Positions 21,966-33,900 of a stretch of DNA of 64,000 nucleotides are shown piece after piece. Position 1 is the first letter of the stretch, and every line of letters begins with the position of its first letter. The notes beneath the pieces are model-generated. The model had not been told where the DNA came from and did no database searches. It worked only from the letters and a program-made list of their open reading frames with translations. The translations under genes and the position numbers were made by a program. Source of the DNA: Calliopum simillimum (taxonomy: Eukaryota > Arthropoda > Insecta > Diptera > Lauxaniidae); NCBI GenBank assembly GCA_951812925.1, contig OX638368.1, positions 123,031,309 through 123,095,308 on the forward strand, written 5' to 3'.

Positions 21966-24900
21966 TTATGGACTAGAGAAACCACGATCGTACGGACTTT
22001 TGACATCTGTATGCCTTGTATTTAAATTCAATGTCGGTGTAGTGACACTACTAGATAAATCGCAAACAGTTTTAATAGGTTGCAGCGGCGTTGTTTGCGG
22101 TACAGAAGGCGTTGTTGTTGTTGAAGGCGTCGTATGTAGTGTTGATTCCGCTGCATTTGCAACTGTGGTGGCAGTTGAAGGCACAACATATGCCGCCGCG
22201 TTTGCATCTTTTTCTTTAACACGTAGCAATGCTGCATCAGCAACTATCGACGCTGGTATAAGTGCTGATGTTTCACGTGGCTGCAGCAAATTCTTTCCCG
22301 TAATTGACGATTTGTATTGATCCCGTTCTAAACCGCATAAATAAAATTTGAAAAATTCATATGTCGACCAACATATTGCTGTTGCTGGCATTGAATGGAG
22401 TACGCGTGCAGTTATTCCTCTGAAAAATCCACGTGGGCCTGCCACTTTGTAAATCTGTAGGAAATTAAAAAAAAAAATTATAATTTTCAAAGGACTTGGG
22501 GAAACAAACAATGAAAAGATCTTTAATACAGCATTGTTTAGATATTGGGCCCTATCATGAATAAACATTCTGGAGAATTGTTTCTCTGGCTTCCTTCATC
22601 AAGGACAAGTTTCACTGGAAAACAAGGCTAAATTTTTTTTCCAATAACGGACCAAGTCTTAAAAAATATTCCTAATAAGTTTTAACATTAAATAAAAAAT
22701 AGGACATGGTTGAACTGTGAGAACAAATGTCATCATAAAAAGATTGAGAGAATACTTTCAACGAAATTTTGCCCAAACGGTCTGTTCTGCAGCAAAGGAT
22801 AGTGTTTTCGGATGGAAAGTTGTTCTTCCTGCAAGATAACCACAACTGGCAGGTGTCAAAATTGACACAAACTACAACGTTGAACATGTTTTACAAGACC
22901 ATCTACATATTGTTTTTTTTAACAAGATTGTCATGAATTTAAGACATTTTGGAATATTGTTATCCTTTGAAATATCGTCAATGGATATGGATGGAACAAA
23001 ACCAATGATGATATTAAATTCCTGTTAATAACCGAAATGGTTAAAAATTTATGATTTCTTCTCCCATAGGTTTCCCCAGTGTAGATATTTTCCCCCCGAG
23101 TTTTTTCTTATAAAATTTGTTTCCCTAAAGTTTAGCAAAAAAATATATTCCCCTCATATAGAAAAACACCCAATCTGAGAACCCTGGTTAGAAGCATTAG
23201 CACACACACAAGAAACACGACCTTTTTTCGCTTTACGTTATTTTGTGAGCTTTAGGTTTGGTGATTTATTTGGACGAACCTTTAGACAATTAGCAATTTT
23301 GGTATTTTGTTCGTTTTTATTGAAATTTAGCTGTTTATCTAGTTTTTAATCTAAGCTGTTATATAAAATGGAAAATAACAGGGCTGCAAGTAATTTTTTT
23401 TTTTGACGAAAATTGGAAAAAAATTCGAAGAAAAAAATATCCCTGTTGGAAATGGAATTTCCATTCTCAAAATATTCACAAATGCTCCCTCTCGAGAAAG
23501 AAATATATTCTCGAGAGAATTTCCAGAGAAATTCATGATATGGCCCATTGTCTTGCATAACTAATTATTCACATTCGTTAATTACATTTATACAACAAAT
23601 TTTTTCTAGTCTGTAAGAGATGTCATGTCATCTCTGTTTGATATTGAATAAATAAATAATATAAATAAATAAGTTGAAGCGAAAAAAGGAGATTAAGTAA
23701 TTTTCTTTAATCAAAATTATAAAGAAACTTACTTCCTTAATGGCTTCACCCATGCCTTTCGTAAACCCAGTCTCTTGAGTATTCAGCAGAGTTTTAACAA
23801 CATCTAAAGGTGTTGTTATGGCGGCCGCACATGCTCCCGCTGCACCACCGGCCAAAACATGAACAGGAGGATTATATTTTCGTTCGTGATTCAACTGGAA
23901 ATTTAAAGATTATTTAAAAGAAATAAAATTTAACAAAATATGTACTTGAGCTTTACCATATTTTGGAAAAATTCATATGTTGTAAAATGTATCGTCTGAT
24001 GTGGTATATTCATCACTAGTTGTGTAGAGTATGAGCGGTAAAAGGCTTTAAGGCCTTCATTCTTATAAACCCCCTTCATACAAGCAACAACTGACTTATA
24101 GGGCGAATTATACATTTGCATACGTTGTTTAATAACTTCTGTAGGATTTGAGACAGCGTCGTGTATAACTGTAGCCACCGCACCCGATAACACTGGATAA
24201 TTAAGTAATATATTTAATTTTCATTCAGTTGATTAAACAAAAAGCTCTATCTTACTGTAATTTAAATTATTATGTTTGGTGAATTTTGTTAAAAGTTCTT
24301 TTGTTAATTCATATGAACCAAAATATAATGCATGGGCAGGTCCAGCACCAGCAACAACTGCGGTTACGCCACGTATTGGTCTTTAAGTGGGAAGAAAAAA
24401 AACAAGAAATTGGTTTTTTACATTGCTTGTATTATGAATTACATAATCTTTAACACATACCTCATAAGTCCTTCCTTTTGTATCATATTTCGTAATGTTG
24501 TTGTGATGTCATAGCCCGAAGTTGCCGGGGATAAACTCTGCATTCGTGTCTGTTATTCAGATAAAAAAAAAATTTTTATTACTAATTGCATATGTAAAAA
24601 ATATAAATATGTAGGTACTTATATATAGAAAAAGTTTTTCATGCAATTTATTAAAATATTTAACAACGCAGAACGAGAACAGGCAGTTCCCGGTAATTCA
24701 CTTGTTACACTGGTAAACAGTGGTTTTGTTGTATCAAGTTTTGTACTTCATTCTAAATGAAGTGGCTTCGCGGATTTCAAATCCATTTTCAATTTTTCTA
24801 CATTTATTTAATAAAAATCCATCATAAGTGGTTTTTATTGAATAACTTCTAAACAGTACATTTTTTTTGACATAAAATGAAAAGAATTTCTAGATTCTCC

Positions 24901-27900
24901 ATAAAAGAGATCCTCCCACTTTATATCGTGCGCTTCGCCTATGAGTTATGGCAAATTGAAAATTAGCACAATTGTGTATACGCGTCAAAAGAAACAGGGG
25001 TAAAAACATTGTAATATGAAGCGGAGTTTTTTTTTTTTTTTCATTTCCTGCAAAGAAGTTAAACTGTGGGTGGTACTTGAATCTAAAAAACTCGAGCTGC
25101 GAGATAAAAAGTGCGTCTAGATTCAAAATCAGCATCGTCAAATTAGTTAGACAAACAGTTCATCCAACTGAAAAATATTGCAATTTTGATCCCCAGTGTT
25201 ATTAATTTTGTTCATTTTAATCTAAAACACGTCTGTATGTTTTCAAATTCATTTAACATAAGTTGCACTTGTAAAGTAAATATAGTAATCAGAGAGAGCG
25301 TTGAAAAGATTTCTTGGAATTTTCAGCCCAGTTTTATTTAAAATTTTATTGCAATTACTTGATGTACAATAAATTCAAACATGAAAATTGATCCAGATTT
25401 CTATGCAAATAGTATCAGTGCACAAACGCTAACATACAAAAAAAAAGAATTCTAAATTTTGTATTATTAAATTTTAACATTAGTGTTTAAAACTCATTCT
25501 GCTGCCTCTTCGAAAAAACTTTATTTAAAAGTAATTTATTTATTAAATTGATATACACAGAAGTTGGTCACTCATTTTAGATTATTTCCGCTCTTTTTCT
25601 AGATCTAGCTGTAATTTTTTAAAATATTAGGTGTTATCGTGAATAAACTCACTCTCTTCTTCCTCGTCACTTTCAGTTCTGGTTAAGTGGGGGGTTAAGT
25701 GTTCCCGGGGAGTTTTTTTCAGACTGCAATGGAAAATGCTCAGTAGCCTGTGAAAAACCTATTCACGATAACCCCCATTGAGTAAAAGCAGGAACTGAAA
25801 GTGAAGGGAAAGGGTTTAGAAATTGTGTATAGAACACGAGTGTATGACATTCTCCTGGAAGGTTTTTTTTTATGTTACTATACGTGTTCTTTTATCTTTA
25901 GATAATTTTTTGCAACATTTTAGCATTCTCCGGGCTTGACATTCTCCTGCCAAGTTCACTATAAGTTTTTTTCAAAATATACAATACTAAAAATTATCCA
26001 AATTCCAAATTATTCCTATTTCACAAAATAGGGCCATCATTTTCTATATCTTTAATTCATAAAAAAAAAGATAAGTGCGAGCAAAAAAGGCCATGTTTTG
26101 GTAAACTTTTCGGAGAATCAGTCATATGTTAAAGTTTTATGTATGGGGCACCCATTGGACATTTTGCTATAGATTATAACAAAACTTTGGTCATAACTAA
26201 GTTATTTTAAGCCCTAAGACTGTGAAAACAGGACATAGGATACGAAACGAAACGCTCTTTTTCATTTATTAACTTAAGGAAGAATTTTAGCCAAACTACT
26301 GCTATTTTATGAATTTTTTTTTATGGTAATAAAAATAAAAGCCATTAAATTAAATTAAAATTAAATTAAATATTTTTTCTCATTTTCCGTTTAGGAATGA
26401 AATGTCCAATATATGTTATGTTATTACAGGGTAAAAAGAAAATACCACACCCTAAAAAACATATCGAATGGATAAAAACATTTTTTTTTCTCCTTGCTTT
26501 GAAATGTTGTGGGTGTTATTTAGAACGCATTTGGAAAAATAAAGGCAATACGAATGTATAGATTTAATAAGCATGTTTTTTCATGAAATATGCAAGACCA
26601 ACTGACAATACTTAAAAATCCTTATTATTTTTATTTTACTAAGCCTACTTTTCAATACAGTGGAGGTAGACACTTAAAATTACAAAAACATAGACAGACA
26701 ATACAACAAAAAATGGCAGTAGCTAGTTGTACTAGTTTCATTCGCTGTAGTGAGGAATAATCAGTAACCTTTGACCATTTTCATGTGCTAAAAAATGTTG
26801 AGAAATGCATATACATAGGTACTTATTTGTGCACGCAAATCTATATATATAAAAATGAAATGGTGTCCGTATGTAGCTTATGAACGCGGAAACTACACGG
26901 TCGATTTACACTAATTTTCTTTAAAATTGTCCCTTATGATCTGTAGAAGGTTCTTAAGGGGGTGAGATGCTGCTGAGGGGGACGGGGTTTGCCCCCCTCA
27001 TACAAAAAAAAATGCAAAACATGTTATATCTCTGCACTTATACAAGCTATGATTATGAAAGTTAGTGAACTTATGCATAATGTGTCTACCATTCACAATG
27101 CAAAACTTGGGGGATATTAGCTGTGGAAAAATTGCATCCTCTTTACAAAAAATATACAAAATGCTATATTTCTTCACATATGTCAGATATTGTTATAAAA
27201 CTTGGTACATACATGGTTGTATATTCTATCTACCATTCACCTTGAACAATTTGGGGAGGGGGGGGGGAGGGGGAGTTGCAACTTTCATACAAAAAATATA
27301 TAAAATGATATATCTCTGTACATATGGGAGCTATGATAATAAAAGTTAATACTTGGATCTTAAAATCTTTGGTGATTGGAAGAGAGGGACGATAGAGATG
27401 GACTTCATACGTAACGGGCATCGCGAACGGGCGAACGAAGTCGCAACCATCCCAGCTAGTTTCTTATAAAACATAAATGCGTATTAAATCACGGTAAGCT
27501 CATTTCCTTACTATCAGGGTGCCATCATCAAAATATATAATGCCCACGACTAAAAAGTCTGCAAACGATATATGCGTTAACAATGTTTAAAAAAAAAGTT
27601 ATTTCTATCGAAAATAAAATACATATATTAAAAACGTGACGTGATGTAATATGTGGTGAGAGACCCATCGTATTTAACAGAAAATTGTAATGTTTTTGAT
27701 AGACATTACGTTTAGAGTATACGTAAACACAAAAATATATGTATGTACATACATACGAGAGGTACGAAATCGATATGAGCATTGCTTGATATTTCAATGA
27801 GATAAAATTTTGCTTGTCATCTATACCACAGTTAGTCATGATATCTGGTGAATATTAAAAGATTTTATTGACTTTTATTTTTGATTCTATTTATACTAAT

Positions 27901-30900
27901 TTCCACCAAAACGTTACCTAATTGCGTTAAAATTGTATTCCTTTTTTTTCGGTGAAAACGGCGGCCACAAAGTTATGTAATAATATATTATGGGTCATTT
28001 GTTGGGCAAATAACTTTATGCCTTAAATGAAGAGAATTGTAGTATATGATATACTTTTTCAAAATACTACAACTTTTCAAGCTCAAAATGAGAATATGTA
28101 AAATTATAATGACCCTTCAGTTCACGGAACTAGTACCGAACTAGCGAAATCGCTAGCTACCGGTAACCAGCACTAGTTCCTCCCAGATCTACTTTATTCG
28201 TTCTCAACTGGCGAATTTAACGTGTGCATGTCATTGGCAGGGGTCAATTGCCACCCTTTGCTCTACTGCTCACTAACTATTTCACTAGTGAGAAGTAGCT
28301 TGCTTGTAAGGCGTTCTCTTAGTAAAGAAAAAAAAAAAAAAAAAAAATCGAACAACCCACACTGAGATTCGAACCTGCCCAGCAGTTCTCAAGTAGACAA
28401 TTCGCCCAATATCACTATCGAAGTAGCTAGCAAAACACGCACTAGTTCCTTTTTTGACCCCAGGTAATGCAAGCAGTCGTCAGTTCAATAATAAAATATA
28501 AAACGTGAGCGATAAAAACGTTTGAATTTCAAATTTTCTTTGGAGAGACTTTTTTTGTCTCAAAACTTGAGTAATTTAATTTATAAAAAAACAAAAAAAA
28601 AGAAAGAGAACAAAATTTAGAAATAAAACAAAAATTTTTTCAATTGTTTAAATACGAATTTCACATAACTACGTCAATAAGCTTTACAGACGAATGAGCT
28701 AAAGACTTCGTAATTTATCTACATACACAGGTGAAAAACTTTGAACCCCAGGTTCGAATCTCAGTGTGGGTTGTTCGATTTTTTTTTTATTTTTTTTTTC
28801 TTTACTAAGAGAACGCCTTACAAGCAAGCTACTTCTCACTAGTGAAATAGCTAGTGAGCAGTAGCGCAAAGGGTGGCAATTGACCCCTGCCAATGACATG
28901 CTCACGTTAAATTCGCCAGTTGAGAACGAATAAAGTAGATCTGGGAGGAACTAGTGCTGGTTACAGGTAGCTAGCGATTTCGCTAGTTCGGTACTAGTTC
29001 CGTGAACTGAAGGGTGGGGTTCAAAGTTTTTCACCTGTGTATGTAGATAAATTACGAAGTCTTTAGCTCATTTGTCTGTAAAGCTTATTGACGTAGTTAT
29101 GTGAAATTCGTATTTAAACAATTGAAAAAATTTTTGTTTTATTTCTAATTTTTGTTCTCTTTCTTTTTTTTTTTGTTTTTTTATAAATAAAATTACTCAA
29201 GTTTTGAGACAAAAAAAGTCTCTCCAAAGAAAATTTGAAATTCAAACGTTTTTATCGCTCACGTTTTATATTTTATTATTGAACTGACGACTGCTTGCAT
29301 TACCTGGGGTCAAAAAAGGAACTAGTGCGTGTTTTGCTAGCTACTTCGATAGTGATATTGGGCGAATTGTCTACTTGAGAACTGCTGGGGAGAGAATGTA
29401 GTTTAAAATGAGAATATGTATATTAATTGATATTGAGATTTTGAAATTCATATTGAGGAAGTATAAACTGAATTGAAAAATACTTAAACGATATTGAGAA
29501 CATGTAAATTGATAATGAATGGGAAATAGACATTTGTATTGAGAAAATAAAAATTGATAGTGAGAAATGAGAATATGTAAAATCAAAATGAGAATATAAA
29601 AATTTTAAAATCAGAAGTCTTTTTTTGTGGAATAGATACAAAATTACTTTTATTAAAGTGATATATTAAATGCAGAATAAACAACCAAAATAAAAGAAAT
29701 ATTAAATGAAGTTCAATAAAATACTCCTTAATAGAAGCGCATGCGCATGAAACGAAGCTGAGAGCTGAGCGTGCAATAAGGATCATGAGATGTTTTCAAC
29801 AGATCCAATTTTTCAAGCTCCAGATCGGTCACTCTACACTCATTGAAAATTTTGAAGATGCTCTAAACAACTTGTCATCATCCTCCCTTGTAGAAGAACA
29901 TTGCTGATCAGGTAACAATTGTATCAAAAATATTAATTTTTGAAAGAAATAGAAATGTCCCGATTGCACTTAAACCCTAATATATTTACGAAATTTCATT
30001 CGATAGGCTTAAAATCTTTGCAATCAAATGTGCCATTGAATAAAATTGCTAAAAAAATTATTTAAAAACAATTATATGCCAACCACAAAGTGTTTTATTT
30101 GACGTTAATATGAAAAATTTTAAAAAATTTGTGAAATTTCAAACATTTTCCTGTTATAACTCAGTCAATATTGTTCGGAGCGTAATCATTGATTATATTT
30201 GGCTCCTTCTTTTTTCAGGATATGCGAGATCTTGCAGATATAGACCCGACTAAAAACCTCAACTACATTAAGGCATCTGAATGGGACAAGAAAACGAGAA
30301 TCGCAGCACAACAACCAGTGTCTGAGCTAAAATATGATAACAAACTTATATTAACTAAGAATACCTAGTATTTAAGAATGAATTGTATATATTTTATTGC
30401 ATATATTTAGAGAAAGGATCCGTACAGCCATCAAAAGGAGGGATCACAATGGATCAACAATATGTTCTCATAACCGAACCTAATTATTGGTATACTTGTT
30501 AGAAGCGCCATTAGTCACTTTTCGTAAATATGGAAAAATAAAATCGATCGGACTTGGCGTAATACAAACATATTGATGTATATGAATCTTTAACCTAGAA
30601 AATAAAAATTTTCGATTAATTCGGAAACGGCCGCAATGAAAAAAAAAATAATTGTGTTTTTCGTGTTCTGTGACATCATATTAGCTAGAAAAAATGTTTT
30701 GCAAAATGTTGCAATTATTTGTAATTTAGTGCTGCATTAACTTTGTATAGTTATTGTTTAAATCTGAAGCACAAAAAAATATTTAGTGAACTTTACTTTT
30801 TATGGTATAAGAAACAAAATCCCACCTCGACCACATAAATTCATTCACTGTAACAAAAGTCCTGGGTTGAAACCCCCAGGTACTGCACTGTAAAGACTTT

Positions 30901-33900
30901 TTTCCTTTTTGGGTGCTTAAAATGGGAATATACGCAGTTTTCCGGGCGCCATTTTGAATTTTTCATTTTTCAACATTGTATTTGGATTCAGCGACCTCGA
31001 AAGCCCCCTGGATAACATCATTTTCCATTTTTAAGCAAAACAGTTTTATTGAATTTATCGGATTTTGAGCGTTTATGGGGGATTAAAAAAGTTTGGGGGA
31101 AAAACTCTAAAAAAGTGTTTGTTTTGTTCTAAATTCAATTTCGAACAAAATGAGACATGTTGTATAAAAGTCGGTGCTTGTTCAACAAAATTACATATGA
31201 AAACCTGTTTTTGCCTATATGTACTATTATACTTTCTCAGTATGAGTTTATTATTCTCAATGGGCCTTATCGTAAATCTGAAGAGAGTTTCCATTCATAT
31301 TGAGCTTGAAAAGGTGTAGATTTTGCTCAATTAAAAAAAGTTAGGCCAGGATTTTTTTTTATCCCTCAAGTTGTTATTTCTCGTATTACAAATACGATTA
31401 AAATTAAATTTTCATAGTGCATTAATACAGCAAAATGTTAAGTCATAGACTAAAAAAGTGAGCGGTGTCAAGGGCAAATAATGTTCACTGGAAAGTGGAT
31501 GATGTCACGCCCCTCAGAAACAAACAAAAAACGATATTTCGTTTTTCATATATTAAATTTTTATCTAAGTTTTTTCAGGCTCTAGGTCATCAAAAAAGAG
31601 TTTTATTTGAAATATATAAGAAAATTTACCTAGAGCCTGAAAAAACTTAGGTCGGATAAAATATCTCCATAAGTTTTTCATATAATTTATATTTTTAACG
31701 AATAAATCGATATATAGCCGTTTACTTAATTCACCTTAAAAGGAAAACTTATAACTCTTCTAGAGCAATGTAATAATATGTATATTGCTTGGTTTACTAA
31801 GCTGAAAATGTCTAGATTGTGATAAACAAAAGCATTAAGCACCAATTATAAATAACAACAAGATAAAAATAAGTTTTTTTTTTCGCTAATTACAAGAAAA
31901 TGCAAATTTTTAAAATTACTTATAATGTGATTTAACATTTTTTGTTCAGTATCTAATCATGTGCTTAATTTTACCAAACTTTTCATAACTTTAACTTTTT
32001 TTTTTAATCAAAATAAAACCATATAATTTACTATATAGTACGCGAGCGTGCTAAGGCGGCAAGTCATGCTCGAAATACATATGTACATTATTTCGCACAA
32101 ACGAAAAGTTAAGACATTCGCGCATATCTGACCATGCTTTCGTTCATGTACGCATTATCAACAAACAAATATTTGATATACTTACAAATAGGTGATATTT
32201 CAGAGTAGTATACGTATTACTACAGTAGTTTTGATTAGGCATGGGACATGAAGCGTAAAGAGTGTGTGATTTATACAAAAATACCTTGTCTTCAAAAACT
32301 GATAAGGTATAGGCAGCTCTGATACGACACTTTTAAAATAATCGTTGGAAGCGAAAGTTAATTATTTCATGTGACGTCAGAGAGCAGCACGAGTCTTAAC
32401 AAAGTAAAACTGTATACAAATGCAAGCAAAAAAATTATTCATTTTAAAATAGGTTGTTGCTCTTTTATTTTACTTAAAAATAAAAGAATGAAAAACTGAA
32501 AAGTGGCAAACATATTAATTTATTTTTATAAATATGATGCATACTAGCAACTTATGATATATGCAGAATATATCAACAAAAAAAAAAAAAAAAAACAGCC
32601 ACTTCAATATATTAGATTGTTAAATCGGACAAGCACAATTGTAGAAAGAGCTTAACTTAGTATATATATCAGTTCAGCTCGAATTCGTGATATATGTTAA
32701 GCTAGACAATGATATAGAAATAAATGCAAATAAGTGGTTGCTGTTGTTATAAAACAGGAGAATCAGTAATTTATTGTGAAACACGCCAAGTCAGCGTTGC
32801 ACTCATAATTTACAATCAAGCAGCGGGACGAAGATAAAGTACAAAAATATGAAAAAAGAATATGAATTTGATAAGGTTCCCAGTAAGAGTAGGCACTCTT
32901 GAAAAATTATCTTGATTAAGTAGCTAAAATTATATAAGAGGCAAAGCTGTAACGTCTCATTTCAGCGCTTTTGCCTGGAGAGTAGAAGATATCGTAGTCA
33001 ATTGTATGTTGATAAGTTGACAATATAATCATATTATATTGTAATATAATTATAAGTTTTTACTTTGTGCGACTACAATGTTAAAATTAAATGAAGAACA
33101 CATACTATTTTAAATTCTCTTGTACATACACATGTATTGTATGTATTTACTCGTCTCTACCAAATGAAAATATTGAATATCGTTTTCTCATCACTGCTCT
33201 GGTTTACTCTAGAAAATACCTTGCATCATTTTACACCCTTCGACAACGGTTTGTACAAAAATTAAAAAACAATTAAAGCAAAATAAAAAAACAAAAACTT
33301 TGCATATTTTGCCATTTTCGCTTCATAAAACGCTTGTGTAAACTTTAAACCCAAACTTATCACGTACAGACTTAATAATTATTTTGTAAAATAAATGTTT
33401 TGGAAATAATCTTCAGAATTTCTTCTAAATGCACAAGTTAGGGAGATTTTCTTAAGCAGCAGCAGTTATAAGTAGTAGTGCAGTTTCGTTTATGTCATTT
33501 TTTTTTAATAAATGCAGAACTTTAAAAATTTTGTTGTTTAAAAACCCTAAAGTTATGAATAAAAATGAGCACAGAATATTGTGGCATACAACCCATAAAG
33601 TGGAACATTTAAAGAAATTTGTTATCTCGTTCGCACGTAATATTTTATCAAATCTTTTACTGAATTGTTAAAAAGATAGTTAACATATGAAGTATATCTA
33701 CCACAATATTGTATAAATACAGATTGCGTTAAAAAGTTTTAGATTTTAGGAATAAAAATTATTTTCAGTCTGATAGAGCTCTGATGTGTAATTTTGGTAG
33801 TTTACAGCTGCTATAAATTCTTAATTAAACGAAAAACAACTTGTCCAAAAGGTTAGAATATGGATATAGTCTAGATAACAATTCATTAAATCAGTTTAAC

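Noticed and set aside
22028..22320. Plus and minus frames overlapping the mitoferrin last exon (e.g. 139 codons at 21901-22320 plus)
   Set aside because: Shadows of the Thr/Ala-rich mitoferrin tail, whose repetitive codons keep other frames open.
28350..28440. Possible tRNA gene
   Set aside because: Only the B-box and a T run fit; T-stem and acceptor stem do not pair.
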